From: CAWIHS01 sp963836005
Lineage (GTDB): Bacteria > Pseudomonadota > Gammaproteobacteria > GRL18
Direction of reading: 5' to 3'
Length of the DNA: 64,000 nt
NCBI GenBank assembly: GCA_963836005.1
Contig: CAWIHS010000005.1
Coordinates: 434,001 to 498,000 of the forward strand
In this document: positions 44,692-54,221 of the stretch, in pieces
How the letters are laid out: the number at the start of each line of letters is the position of its first letter
Numbering within the stretch: the stretch's first letter is position 1
Program-made: the position numbers and the translations under genes
Notes under the pieces: generated by a model
What the model was told of the DNA's origin: nothing
The model's input: the letters and a program-made list of their open reading frames with translations, nothing else
Database searches by the model: none

Positions 44692-46215
44692 ATGAATGAA
44701 GCTAAGGACATCCCGGCAAACAAAGATAATAAGCCTGACCTTGATAAGAATAAAAAAGACAGGCAGCAACAGGGCGACACTACAGCAGCAGAAAATATCA
44801 AACATTTATTTGTGCTCGATACCAATGTACTCATTCATGATCCCACCGCACTGTTTCGTTTTGCGGAACATGACCTGTTTATTCCTATGGTGGTTCTGGA
44901 AGAGCTGGACAATAACAAGAAAGGTCATTCTGAAGTGGCCCGTAATGCCCGTCAGGCCAGCCGCTTTCTGGATGACCTGACCTGCCATACCAGCCCGCAA
45001 AGCATCAAAAACGGACTGGATTTAAAACTGCATGTGAGCACCGATGAAGAGTCTGATGACACCTTTATAGCCAGCGGCAAACTGTTCCTGCAAACTGAGC
45101 ACATCCCGACTGAAATCCCTATTACCCTGCCCGGCCACAAAACTGACAATGATATCATTGGCATCACAGTCTCGCTGGCTGCAAACAAACAATTACCCTC
45201 GGTAGTTCTGGTCAGCAAAGATATTAACCTGCGCATCAAGGCTGCGGCAATCGGTATCAGGGTCGAAGATTATAACAATGACCAGGTGCTGGAAGATGTT
45301 AATTTACTTTACAGTGGTTTGGTTCATCTGGATGCTGACTTCTGGGAAGAGCATGCCAAACAGGTTGACAGCTGGACTGAAGCAGGTCACACCTACCACA
45401 GGATTAGCGGAGAGGAAGCCAGGAAATGGCATCCTAACCAATTTATACATATCGCCGATCAGCAGAACTTTGAGGCCATTGTCAGACACAACCCTGGGGA
45501 TAAGAGCAATAGCGATGGCGTCATCGTTGAACAGGTTAAACAGTATTATAGTGAGAAACAGAGTATCTGGGGGATTATGGCCCGTAATCAGGAACAAAAT
45601 TTCGCCCTTAATCTGCTCTTGGAGCCTGATATTGATTTTGTCTCTCTGGTAGGTCAGGCGGGAACCGGCAAGACGCTGCTGGCACTTGCTGCCGGACTGC
45701 ACCAGACGCTGGATGAGAAACTCTATCAGGAAATCATTATGACTCGCGCAACCATATCGGTCGGTGAAGATATAGGCTTTCTGCCCGGCACCGAAGAAGA
45801 AAAGATGGCGCCATGGATGGGCGCACTCATGGATAACCTGGAAGTGCTGACGCATAACGAAGATGCCGGGGAGTGGGGAAAGATGGCTACTAACGATTTA
45901 TTATCACAGCGGATCAAAATTCGTTCGATGAATTTTATGCGCGGGCGCACCTTCCTCAACCGTTATATTATTATTGATGAAGCACAAAACCTGACTTCAA
46001 AACAGATGAAAACGCTGATCACACGTGCCGGTCCAGGAACTAAAATCATCTGTCTGGGCAATATCGCACAAATAGACACCCCTTACCTGACTGAAACCAC
46101 TTCCGGTTTAACCTTTGTGGTAGACAGATTCAGGAACTGGGAGCACAGTGGCCATGTCACCCTGCGACGCGGCGAGCGTTCTAGGCTGGCTGATTTTGCC
46201 GCGGGCGTATTATAA
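44692..46215 (+). CDS. PhoH-family ATPase with N-terminal PIN domain
   Basis: A 507-residue two-domain protein (PhoH2-like). The N-terminal PIN nuclease-like domain (about 38-185) starts FVLDTNVLIHDPTALFRF, the first acidic active-site motif. The C-terminal PhoH ATPase carries Walker A GQAGTGKTLLALAAGL and the Walker B-like YIIIDEAQNL. PIN-PhoH proteins are proposed RNA helicase/nuclease enzymes. The start is the ATG three bases after bcp, so it is translationally linked. A low-complexity, charged linker (KDNKPDLDKNKKDRQQQ) precedes the PIN domain. It ends 14 bases from the convergent PerM-like gene. Confidence 0.9.
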   Translation: MNEAKDIPANKDNKPDLDKNKKDRQQQGDTTAAENIKHLFVLDTNVLIHDPTALFRFAEHDLFIPMVVLEELDNNKKGHSEVARNARQASRFLDDLTCHTSPQSIKNGLDLKLHVSTDEESDDTFIASGKLFLQTEHIPTEIPITLPGHKTDNDIIGITVSLAANKQLPSVVLVSKDINLRIKAAAIGIRVEDYNNDQVLEDVNLLYSGLVHLDADFWEEHAKQVDSWTEAGHTYHRISGEEARKWHPNQFIHIADQQNFEAIVRHNPGDKSNSDGVIVEQVKQYYSEKQSIWGIMARNQEQNFALNLLLEPDIDFVSLVGQAGTGKTLLALAAGLHQTLDEKLYQEIIMTRATISVGEDIGFLPGTEEEKMAPWMGALMDNLEVLTHNEDAGEWGKMATNDLLSQRIKIRSMNFMRGRTFLNRYIIIDEAQNLTSKQMKTLITRAGPGTKIICLGNIAQIDTPYLTETTSGLTFVVDRFRNWEHSGHVTLRRGERSRLADFAAGVL

Positions 46216-46229
46216 AGCCTGAAAACAGC

Positions 46230-47309
46230 TCAGGGTGTAGCCGCTAATTTTTCCTGCTGTGCACTTGGCCAGGCGGTGAGCACCGAATTGACCAGAGTGG
46301 CCAGAGGTATAGCAAAAAAGACCCCCCAGAAGCCCCATAAGCCGCCAAAAAACAACACTGCCACAATAATGGCCACGGCATGTATATTCACCACTTCAGA
46401 GAACAATAAAGGAACAACTACATTTCCATCCAGTGCCTGAATAATAAAATAAGCAACCATCAACCAGGCAAAATCTGTAGTCCAGCCCCATTGAAAAAAA
46501 CCAATTAACGCAACCGGAATAGTCACAACAGTAGCCCCTATGTAAGGAACCACTACAGACAAACCGACCAGAATGGATATCAAGAGAGAATATTTTAACC
46601 CCAGAAGAGAGAAAGTGGTAAAGCAGGTCACCGAAATAATGGTAATTTCCCAGAACTTTCCGCGCACATAATTACCAATCTGCTGATCCATTTCGACCCA
46701 GACCTGAGTTGAGAGCTGGGTATTTTTAGGAAAAAAACCTTTAAACCAGTTTAATATTTTATCTTTGTCCTTGAGAAAAAAGAACACCAGTAAAGGTGCA
46801 AGAATAAGATAAACCATAATAGTAATAGTATTCTGAATTGAACTCAGCGACAGGGTCAAGACATTTCTTCCCATGGCAGTTGCCTCATTCTGGATCAATG
46901 TAATGATTTCCAGCACATACGCCTCAGAGATAAAATTATACTTTTGCGGCAGCTGCAGCAGTAATTGACGGCCCTGTTCAATAAAAACCGGGGTTTCTCT
47001 GATCAGGTCTCGTATCTGCTCCCATAGCAGCGGTGTAATCCCGAACAGGGTGATTAACAGTACCGCAAGAAAACCAACAAACACCAGCATTACAGAGATC
47101 AATCGATTATCAATATATTTGTTCAAAGGCATTACTATGCCTTCAAGCAAATATGCAATCACAATTGAAGCAAACACTGGCATCATGGTATCGCTGAAAA
47201 TGATCACGATGGAAAATGACAGGATCAGAAATACAACCAGAAAAATAACCTGCGGATCTGAAAAGTGCCGTTGAAACCAGCGATTAAAGACATCTAGCAT
47301 ATTATTCAA
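46230..47309 (-). CDS. AI-2E/PerM family membrane protein
   Basis: A 359-residue membrane protein of the AI-2E transporter family (PerM/YfgO/TqsA), with about seven to eight helices. Family signatures are visible as YLILAPLLVFFFLKDKDKI.., LVGLSVVVPYIGATVVTIPVALIGF and VNIHAVAIIVAVLFFGGLWGFWGVFFAIPLATLVNSV. Members export signalling or small organic molecules or act as Na+/H+ antiporters; this one's substrate is unknown. It overlaps no neighbour but starts six bases after the stop of the unknown gene, so it is in the same operon as that gene and probably the two GTPases. Confidence 0.87.
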   Translation of the reverse strand: MNNMLDVFNRWFQRHFSDPQVIFLVVFLILSFSIVIIFSDTMMPVFASIVIAYLLEGIVMPLNKYIDNRLISVMLVFVGFLAVLLITLFGITPLLWEQIRDLIRETPVFIEQGRQLLLQLPQKYNFISEAYVLEIITLIQNEATAMGRNVLTLSLSSIQNTITIMVYLILAPLLVFFFLKDKDKILNWFKGFFPKNTQLSTQVWVEMDQQIGNYVRGKFWEITIISVTCFTTFSLLGLKYSLLISILVGLSVVVPYIGATVVTIPVALIGFFQWGWTTDFAWLMVAYFIIQALDGNVVVPLLFSEVVNIHAVAIIVAVLFFGGLWGFWGVFFAIPLATLVNSVLTAWPSAQQEKLAATP

Positions 47310-47315
47310 TGGCTC

Positions 47316-47690
47316 CTATTTTTCCCGCAATTCATTTACTTCACGTACAGAACAAAAAGCCGCATAATGTTCCTGAAACAGTACTTCCAGTTCATCAATC
47401 ACTTCAATCGCTTCACGTCCCTGCATAATATGTTCAGACATTAACGCCGCCGTCTTATTGAACAGCGTGTCTTTTTTCAACATCGGGTAGGAGGCAGACA
47501 AGCGCTTGATAGCGGCAACCACTTTTTCTTCTTCGGGTCTGGGGATCAGCAGTGGTTTTCCAACCACCGCCAGACGACCATCCTGTTGTGCTTTTTGCAG
47601 TATAAATTCTGCATAACTCAGTAAACCGTGTTGATCGTTTTTATCCAGATCAGAAAAAATAGCTAATAGTTTTTTTTCGCTTTTATTCAT
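47316..47690 (-). CDS. Unknown cytoplasmic protein (124 aa)
   Basis: A 124-residue, helical, charged protein (MNKSEKKLLAIFSDLDKNDQHGLLSYAEFILQKAQ.., ending VREVNELREK). There is no signal or membrane segment. Residues 10-45 look like a degradation- or DNA-binding-protein helix pair, but I do not recognise the family. It is read with the PerM-like gene (six-base gap) and downstream of the DUF697 GTPases (137-base gap). The combination unknown protein plus PerM is seen as a tight pair here and may be a functional unit. Codon use is normal for the window. Confidence 0.72.
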   Translation of the reverse strand: MNKSEKKLLAIFSDLDKNDQHGLLSYAEFILQKAQQDGRLAVVGKPLLIPRPEEEKVVAAIKRLSASYPMLKKDTLFNKTAALMSEHIMQGREAIEVIDELEVLFQEHYAAFCSVREVNELREK

Positions 47691-47827
47691 TATATTCTGC
47701 TTTGGAGTGAATGTTATATTCTGTGCTACTCTTGCGTACTTCTGCTATACCGCACGAGTAATGCTGTCAGGTATTCATGGAATAATGGCCTCTGACGGGT
47801 GAAACCGGTGAATATAATATGGGACTT

Positions 47828-49336
47828 TCATGCCCCTGTTTTCAAGCGGCTCATGATATCATTTTTTGCCTGTTCGAGAATAGAATCACGATCCAGACTA
47901 TCCAGAATATTTTCAACCGCTTTCTTGGCGCCATTTTCTCCCCAGGATTTACCCTGTTTGAGATATTTTTGCGCCGCCTCACCTACAATCAGGGTACTAT
48001 AATAAGCCACAGCGCCCTGGGCGGAAGCCGTTAATACGGTTGACAGGCCTCCGGTTCCCAGTTTCAGGGCTGAAGAGACAAAATAGATGGCCCAGATAGA
48101 CCCCATTAACAGGACTATTTGTGACATAATCGTGCTCACCAGTGAACCCGCTTCTTTTTTGGTTAACGGCAACCCATATAATTTGGATAGATGTACTATC
48201 ATCGTCACATCCACAGCAGCCGCAGCCATCAGGTCTGCAATGGGAATGGGATTAAGCGCCACGGCAACGCCTTTTGATATGCAATAGGTGCGGATGAGTT
48301 TTGCTGCTACGTCACTGCGAATGGACATAATATGCTCAGCCACCTGATCCGACAGTTCCCCGGCAAATAAGCTGGCATTGAGAGCGGCCAGGGTTTTACC
48401 TTCCGACTGCAGTATATCCCAGAGACACTGCTTAAGCTCATCGACCTCAGCGGGGAAGACTCGTAAAGTTTCAGTCTCATTTCCCTGTGCATCGACCAGT
48501 ATATAATGTTTACTGCTTTCCTGAGACACTGCAGTAATGATATTTTTTTTATCCACCAGCCCTGCTACTCGAGCACTGATAGTATCCAGCAGGACCTTTT
48601 TTTCATCCTCAGTATAGCGGTCCGCCTTATTCAACACCAATACCACCGGTCTTGATTCAGAGACGACACTTTTTAATGCCTGAAATTCAGTATCTGTCAT
48701 ATCTCCATCAATGACAAACAAAATAATATCGGATCGTCTGGCCACTTCATGGGCCATTTGCGCACGCTTTTCACCTTCAATTTCATTGATACCCGGGGTA
48801 TCAATAAAAAACACACCGCCCTCTTCGTACTCCTGCCAATTGGCATAAGCCGTTTGTTTGGTTTCACCATGCAGCGGACTGGTAGAAAAAAGCGCTTTAC
48901 CTATGAGCGCGTTAAGCAAAGAAGACTTACCTACACTGACACGTCCAAGCACCGAAATGTGCACATGTTCATGTTCAATTTTCTGCAACATTTTTTCAAC
49001 TTGCTTGAAATCCTCGCGCAGCGAATCCCGAACTTCCTTTGGAACCCTCTTGTCATTCAACAGATAGCTAAGACTCTCCCTGGCAATAGACAGGTGCTGA
49101 TCACCGCCAGGCTGTTGCTGTTCTGGCGATAATTCATGCTCAGGCTTAATTTCGCTGTCCGGCATTCTCTCATCGGTCTTTCCCATACGACTGGAAAAAC
49201 TGCTCGCCGCATCACTAATGCCGTTTTTGACATCATCCAGACTGTGTTTCGCAACAATCAGACCATCCTCAATTTTCTTTGCGGAGCTTGAGGACAAGTT
49301 TGATAAAATCTTTTGTGCGCGATTCAATATTTTCAC
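47828..49336 (-). CDS. Membrane-associated GTPase with DUF697 domain (second of pair)
   Basis: A 502-residue GTPase. The N-terminal 100 residues are charged and helical, followed by a TRAFAC GTPase domain: G1 GRVSVGKSSL (near 133), G3 DTPG, G4 NKAD. The C-terminal region (about 340-480) is a DUF697-like, Gly/Ala-rich hydrophobic domain (PIPIADLMAAAAVDVTMIVHLSKLYGLPLTKKEAGSLV). Similar proteins associate with the inner membrane and resemble dynamin- or Era-like GTPases. The ATG at 49336 lies 68 bases inside the upstream gene, an unusually long overlap; a later ATG (49186) would avoid it but lose sequence that looks genuine. Confidence 0.82.
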   Translation of the reverse strand: MKILNRAQKILSNLSSSSAKKIEDGLIVAKHSLDDVKNGISDAASSFSSRMGKTDERMPDSEIKPEHELSPEQQQPGGDQHLSIARESLSYLLNDKRVPKEVRDSLREDFKQVEKMLQKIEHEHVHISVLGRVSVGKSSLLNALIGKALFSTSPLHGETKQTAYANWQEYEEGGVFFIDTPGINEIEGEKRAQMAHEVARRSDIILFVIDGDMTDTEFQALKSVVSESRPVVLVLNKADRYTEDEKKVLLDTISARVAGLVDKKNIITAVSQESSKHYILVDAQGNETETLRVFPAEVDELKQCLWDILQSEGKTLAALNASLFAGELSDQVAEHIMSIRSDVAAKLIRTYCISKGVAVALNPIPIADLMAAAAVDVTMIVHLSKLYGLPLTKKEAGSLVSTIMSQIVLLMGSIWAIYFVSSALKLGTGGLSTVLTASAQGAVAYYSTLIVGEAAQKYLKQGKSWGENGAKKAVENILDSLDRDSILEQAKNDIMSRLKTGA

Positions 49337-50957
49337 CTATACGCTCCTGATAAAGTTTATTAACCAGTGTAGGAGATAGCTGGCCTGTGACTTCCAGTGT
49401 TCTTGCAACCGAATGCCCCAGGGTATCGAAAATCATACCATATGCTACTGCATGCATGAGCCCTCCCGTGACGGTGCCAATACCTGGGAATGCTTTAAAA
49501 CCATTACCAATAATCGCCAGTAACAGCGCCAGGGTTTTTTTCATACGCCCCTGGATAAGTTGAATTAACTTACTCGCATCAATATCCGTAGCCGGTACAT
49601 CATATAACTGGCATAGCTCCTTGATCATTTGAATGCCCAGATAGCCCTGTACCAGCAGGTCAGTTCCCGGGGAAATGGTAGCCAGTGCCGCGACGACAGC
49701 TTTTTTGGTATAGCTTTTAACCAGACGTTCACTTTGCGAATGCCGGAACCTGACGTCCAGATCATCCAGTCGATGAGACATCATTTTAGCCACAGATTTT
49801 TCTCTCAGCTGCTCAAACACATCCCTGCTATACTGCTGCATCATCTTTGTCAGCGCCTGCTGCAATTCTGAGATATCAACGGCAATCGGACGAATGATCC
49901 GTTCTTCATGACCATCGGCCGTCAAGCGGATATATTCACGTTCCCCGCCTGCGGTAATCGTTACCACAGGTATATTTTCAGCAATAGCCTGCACGCGCTG
50001 CTGCAGTTTATGAATGATCTGCTGCAATTCATCGGGTGCATAGCGATCAGACTTGTTGACCGCAATGATACAGGGTTTTCCTGTCTCAAGTACTGCCTGC
50101 AGTTCTTCATACTGCGAGGCTGTTAAATCACCATCACAAAGATAAACAGCAACATGTGCGCGCTGCACTTCTTCAATGGAAAGTCGATCCAGGTTTGAAA
50201 ACTGTTCATTCAAGCCAGGCATATCTGTCAAAAAATACTGGTTTCCCTGATGATCCTGCCACTGATAATGATTTATTAGCCGGGTAGTGCCGCCCGTAAC
50301 ACCCACCAGAATAGAATCTGGATTGTCAGCTGAGTTCGGCTGTTCCGCAGCAGCTCCCTGTCTGGCCATTGGGTTGTGCTGCTGGGGATCCGAAGCACTG
50401 ACCAAAGCTTTGATTAATGAGCTTTTGCCGCTGCTGATATCTCCAAAAAGTGCAATATATAACTGATGCTGTTCTTTACGCTCATCAAACGCCTTTAATT
50501 CCTGTTTGATCAGGCTGATTTCTTTGGCATGGCTGAGGATCTCCTGTGCTGATGCATCAAATTTTACGGCAGGCTCTGCAGTATTTTTTGACGGCTCCTC
50601 AACCAGCGTATTAAGTCCCTGCTTTTCCAGTTTCCCAGTGAGATCATTCAGCCGTTGCTCTACAGTTTCAAAGCTATGTAGATCTTTTCCTTCAGCGTGC
50701 TGGGCATTTTTGTATAGAGACTTTTTCCGCGGAACCAGCAGACGCCATGCTACTCGACCAAAAACAAAAGAAACCAGGACAATTCCTGCGATATATGCCC
50801 AGATCAGCCAGTCCGGTTTCTGCTGCAGGTGTTCCCAAACAGAAAAACTTAAATCAGTGATAAATAGAATAGCCACCAGTGCCAGTAAGAAAAGGATCGT
50901 CAGGCCGATGGCTATAAGAATGCGCGTAGAAGGAAATTTTGACATAAACTGATTCAT
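49269..50957 (-). CDS. Membrane-associated GTPase with DUF697 domain (first of pair)
   Basis: A 562-residue GTPase with two membrane segments near the N terminus (about 11-30 and 47-63), a charged linker, the GTPase domain with G1 GDISSGKSSLIKAL, G3 DMPGLNEQ, G4 NKSD, and a C-terminal DUF697-type domain (AVVAALATISPGTDLLVQGYLGIQMIKELCQLYDVP). The G domain sits on the cytoplasmic side. Together with the next gene it forms a tandem pair of related GTPases with overlapping ends, which suggests they act together on the membrane. Function is unknown in this family. It is the first gene of the probable four-gene operon ending in the PerM-like permease. Confidence 0.82.
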   Translation of the reverse strand: MNQFMSKFPSTRILIAIGLTILFLLALVAILFITDLSFSVWEHLQQKPDWLIWAYIAGIVLVSFVFGRVAWRLLVPRKKSLYKNAQHAEGKDLHSFETVEQRLNDLTGKLEKQGLNTLVEEPSKNTAEPAVKFDASAQEILSHAKEISLIKQELKAFDERKEQHQLYIALFGDISSGKSSLIKALVSASDPQQHNPMARQGAAAEQPNSADNPDSILVGVTGGTTRLINHYQWQDHQGNQYFLTDMPGLNEQFSNLDRLSIEEVQRAHVAVYLCDGDLTASQYEELQAVLETGKPCIIAVNKSDRYAPDELQQIIHKLQQRVQAIAENIPVVTITAGGEREYIRLTADGHEERIIRPIAVDISELQQALTKMMQQYSRDVFEQLREKSVAKMMSHRLDDLDVRFRHSQSERLVKSYTKKAVVAALATISPGTDLLVQGYLGIQMIKELCQLYDVPATDIDASKLIQLIQGRMKKTLALLLAIIGNGFKAFPGIGTVTGGLMHAVAYGMIFDTLGHSVARTLEVTGQLSPTLVNKLYQERIGENIESRTKDFIKLVLKLRKEN

Positions 50958-51061
50958 CTATAAGAGAATAACATCATTATAGAAAATTGGCACTGGAGAG
51001 TAAAAAAATTGTAATAAATGGCGGGGGTTACACGAAGACATAAAACGGATGTTAAGCAGAG

Positions 51062-51141
51062 GCGCAAAGAAGAGCTATTTTTAGTGTTTCTCGAAGACGT
51101 GAAGCTAAAAATAGCAATCAATAAATCATTTATCTTTGCGC
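51062..51141. repeat. Double-stem inverted repeat upstream of the GTPase operon
   Basis: GCGCAAAGA (51062-51070) pairs with TCTTTGCGC (51133-51141), and inside it GCTATTTTTAG (51074-51084) pairs with CTAAAAATAGC (51105-51115). It lies between two minus-strand genes. No T run follows, so it is more likely a dispersed repeat remnant or transcript fold than a terminator. Confidence 0.55.
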
Positions 51142-51153
51142 GAAATAACCCGC

Positions 51154-52053
51154 TTAATTGGCAGCTGCTGAAAGTGCCTTTTTAATGGCATCCGGTGAAG
51201 CCATAATACCCATAAAACTGTTTTTTCCAGCCATGGAGAGATCCGGGAAGTTAATAGCGATTCGAAATTTGCCATTTAAGGCATAGACTTTGCCATCTGC
51301 ATCGACCAGTATTTCATAGGGTAAGTGGGCCGTTGAACGAACGGGTCTAAAATCTACTTCTGTCATAATGGTTTTGTCACTGCTCATACCCTGAGTCATG
51401 GCTACACCAAAAACAGATTGTTTTTTTCCTGGGATATCAACACGATAGACTTTTGAAACGCCCCCTTTTTTAGCCGCCAATCCGGATTCAAGCGCTTCAA
51501 TAGCGGCATCATAGGAAGCATGACTGGCCAGCACTTCCGGATCATCGAAATAGGGCATGCCAAACATATAGTGATACTTCTGCAGTTTTTTACCTGTCAG
51601 GCCTTTTTTAGAACCGTAGGCTTCGCCGCCGCCCAAAGCAGTCGCCAGTGAACCGGCTACATCCTCAAGATGCCCCTGCATTCGGTAAGCGTAAGACATA
51701 TACACAGGATTGGTATAAGTGACCTGTATTTCACCCTTCACATCCGTGACAGCAACGCGCTGGATGGCACCATATCCGCCAAATTTGGTCGCTTTAGCAT
51801 TCGTTTTGAGGGCATCATTAGTCACAATGATAACCGTTGCACCTTGGTACGGGCTGTACTCACCCACGACTTCAAAACCTGCTGATTTCAGTTTGGCTTT
51901 AGTATCTGCAACTGTGTTGCTGATATCGCTGCTGCCTTTGGAAGCCAGCATAAAGGGTTTTAATTGACTCTCGGCATATGCCGTTGACAGTAACAGCATA
52001 AAAAACACAGCCACATAAATGCTGTTCAAAAACCTGGATAGATTGCCTCTCAC
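51154..52053 (-). CDS. Secreted periplasmic protein, DUF302-like, unknown role
   Basis: A 299-residue protein with a signal peptide (likely cut after STAYA near residue 27). The N-terminal half (about 45-110, DTKAKLKSAGFEVVGEYSPYQGATVIIVTND) resembles DUF302-type or chorismate-lyase-like alpha/beta domains. The second half contains GMPYFDDPEVLASHASYDAAIEALESGL. It has no cysteine pattern, heme motif or catalytic site I can identify. It is single, bounded by the family C element upstream and a repeat downstream. Its secretion makes it a candidate partner of the nearby sulfur or FadL genes, but only by proximity. Confidence 0.6.
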   Translation of the reverse strand: MRGNLSRFLNSIYVAVFFMLLLSTAYAESQLKPFMLASKGSSDISNTVADTKAKLKSAGFEVVGEYSPYQGATVIIVTNDALKTNAKATKFGGYGAIQRVAVTDVKGEIQVTYTNPVYMSYAYRMQGHLEDVAGSLATALGGGEAYGSKKGLTGKKLQKYHYMFGMPYFDDPEVLASHASYDAAIEALESGLAAKKGGVSKVYRVDIPGKKQSVFGVAMTQGMSSDKTIMTEVDFRPVRSTAHLPYEILVDADGKVYALNGKFRIAINFPDLSMAGKNSFMGIMASPDAIKKALSAAAN

Positions 52054-52090
52054 TCTTTTTTCTCCCTTAACTCAATAAATGAATATTCAA

Positions 52091-52266
52091 CCTAAAAAAA
52101 TCAGTTAAACCTACTGCGAGCGTCTAATACACTGAATCTTCAAGACTTTCCAGAACATTTTGAACTCACCCGTAGGGTGGCTACGAATAAGTCCAAAATA
52201 ACCTGTAAATTATTGAATCTTCAGCACCTTAATCGCTCTCGCTACGATTGAACTGATTATTTTAGG
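52091..52266 (-). mobile_element. Family C element (176 bp), copy 2
   Basis: The reverse complement of this stretch reads the same as 36106-36281 throughout. It is flanked by TTCAA at 52086-52090 and 52267-52271, an independent 5-bp target duplication. It sits upstream of the secreted-protein gene, near the likely promoter. Confidence 0.93.
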
Positions 52267-52340
52267 TTCAACTCTTTGATAACAATTCTCTGATAACATT
52301 AGTTCAGAAATTTTATTCTGGCAAGTTTTTCCTGCTTTGC

Positions 52341-52366
52341 AAAAAAAAGGGGCCAAAGGCCCCTTT
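52341..52366 (-). terminator. Intrinsic terminator of the FadL-like gene
   Basis: AAAAGGGGCC and GGCCCCTTTT form a perfect 10-bp stem with an AAA loop; on the minus strand the stem is followed by eight T residues in all. It lies 36 bases after the gene's stop codon. Confidence 0.92.
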
Positions 52367-52401
52367 TCATTAACAAGCAGTCAATAACCACTCAGGTAAG
52401 G

Positions 52402-53766
52402 TTAATAATTCCAGCCATAAGAAATACCAAAGGCATCCTGATTCATACTGATATCAGCTTCTCCGCCGCCAAAGGCTGCAGGAATCGAATTACTGCCTTT
52501 AACTTCATTTTCAAAGGCATGCATATAATAGAAAGACAGCTCACTACCCTGAGGCAGGTTATAAGTGGCACCCAGTGTCAGATGATCTTCCACAACCGCC
52601 GGCGCCAGAATATTGAACATGGTCTGATCTTTGTCAATCGGCTGCTCGGCATGGTTCCAGCCCGCACGTACAGTCCATTTCTCATTAATATCATAGGCTG
52701 CGCCAAGCTTGAAGACGGTCATATCATTCCAGCCGAAACCTGAACCATTGTTGGTGCCCAGATAATTGTTGGGGTTAAACATGTCCATACCGCCATTGCC
52801 GGACTGAACGGGATTAGCAATAGCTTTGACATCACTATAATTAATCTGCTGCACATCGAAGGCCAGCATCATTTTAGGTGTTGCCTGCCAGGCGACACCA
52901 AGACCATAGTTTTCGGGTAAATCAAAATCACCTTTTTCGGCAAACAGGCCCTTATAATCATCAAACTCACTCATGTTCACTTTGGAGTTATAGACAGCGC
53001 CCAGAGTAACAGTATCGGTAATTTTTCCGGTCCAGCCCACAGACAGGCCAACGCCCCATGAAAGCTCATGGCCTTTACCGCTCAACTTATCGGGATAAGC
53101 GGAAACCTGGCCCGCCATGGGCCCGCCTTCATTGGTAAATGCACCCAGCCCCCATGATTTAAAGCGTTGGCCAATGATCTGTAATGAAGCACCGATGGAG
53201 TGATTAGGATTAATTTTATAAGCCAGTGAAGGCAGGAATTTTACCTGTTCCAGATTGATGCCGGTTTCTTCAGTGGGATCAAAAGGATTACCGTTAAACA
53301 ATGTCAGCCCCTGATAATTGGTATTCATACCCCCGGTACCGACGACCGCAAAGCCCAACGCCATATTATCATTCAGCCAGTAATTGATACCGAAATTAGG
53401 GATAAAGAATGCCGCATCGCCATCACCATCAAACTTGCCGTTATTCATGCCGCCGAACTGGGGAGGTACCTGGTTAAGGGGCGGCGGTGCAGGAAAACCA
53501 GTAATATCATTACCGCTGATTTTAGCTTCACGATTAGGCATAAAGACTTCAATACCAAAATCCACACGATTGCCAACAAATCCCAGACCCGCTGGATTAG
53601 CCGCATTACCCACTACTGCATCCTGTGGCAGGGCAATACCGACACCGCCCATGCCTTCTGATTTAGTACCATAGCCATGCCAGAAATAACCATTGGTTGC
53701 CATCGCGGCACCCGGTAAAATGACGGCTGCGGAAACTGCAGCGGCCAGAATGTGATTTTTAATCAT
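52402..53766 (-). CDS. FadL/OmpP1/TodX family outer membrane channel (first)
   Basis: A 454-residue outer membrane protein with a signal peptide (cut after AMA near residue 23). The mature N terminus NGYFWHGYGTKSEGMGGVGIALPQDAVVGNAANPAGL is the FadL-family hatch region, and the rest is barrel strands ending in aromatic NY. FadL proteins carry hydrophobic molecules (fatty acids, aromatics) across the outer membrane. The start at 53766 is chosen because GGAG lies nine bases upstream; the frame is open six codons further. It is divergent from a second FadL-family gene across a 998-base gap. In sulfur oxidisers FadL homologs might import hydrophobic compounds, perhaps sulfur-related, but that is speculation. 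Confidence 0.88.
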   Translation of the reverse strand: MIKNHILAAAVSAAVILPGAAMATNGYFWHGYGTKSEGMGGVGIALPQDAVVGNAANPAGLGFVGNRVDFGIEVFMPNREAKISGNDITGFPAPPPLNQVPPQFGGMNNGKFDGDGDAAFFIPNFGINYWLNDNMALGFAVVGTGGMNTNYQGLTLFNGNPFDPTEETGINLEQVKFLPSLAYKINPNHSIGASLQIIGQRFKSWGLGAFTNEGGPMAGQVSAYPDKLSGKGHELSWGVGLSVGWTGKITDTVTLGAVYNSKVNMSEFDDYKGLFAEKGDFDLPENYGLGVAWQATPKMMLAFDVQQINYSDVKAIANPVQSGNGGMDMFNPNNYLGTNNGSGFGWNDMTVFKLGAAYDINEKWTVRAGWNHAEQPIDKDQTMFNILAPAVVEDHLTLGATYNLPQGSELSFYYMHAFENEVKGSNSIPAAFGGGEADISMNQDAFGISYGWNY

Positions 53767-54221
53767 TACATTAAGCTCCTTCAAAGCTGTTTATTATTGT
53801 CAGTGAAGCACATAAACCGCTGGTGTAACTATGAACCGCAGGTTAAGCTTGTAACTGCATCCAAAGCAACACTAAAGTGGTGATATTGCTACCTTAGTAA
53901 ATTATTTTTAATCGTGCTACTGCATGAGGAACTAAAACAACAACCAGCCCCCCGGCAAGTTTTTATCTGCTGTACAGGCATTATTTCAACTGTCATATCA
54001 CACCTGTGTGAAATTTTTCCATTCACCATGTTGCTAAATTACAACATATATGTATTTCTGCAGAATATATTGTACAAATTTACAACAAATGTCAAGCATT
54101 AAGGGGGATTTAACCTGAGTTATTGTAAGATATTATGCCATTTCAAAAATGATCTGCACTGGAATTAAAATTTTTCAATACAGCGATTCACTTTCGTTGC
54201 TAACAATAACTTAAAATTTCA

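Larger units (their letters stand above)
52054..52401. other. Intergenic stretch with a family C element and a terminator
   Basis: Holds the second family C copy (52091-52266) and the intrinsic terminator of the FadL-like gene (52341-52366). No coding potential. Confidence 0.7.
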
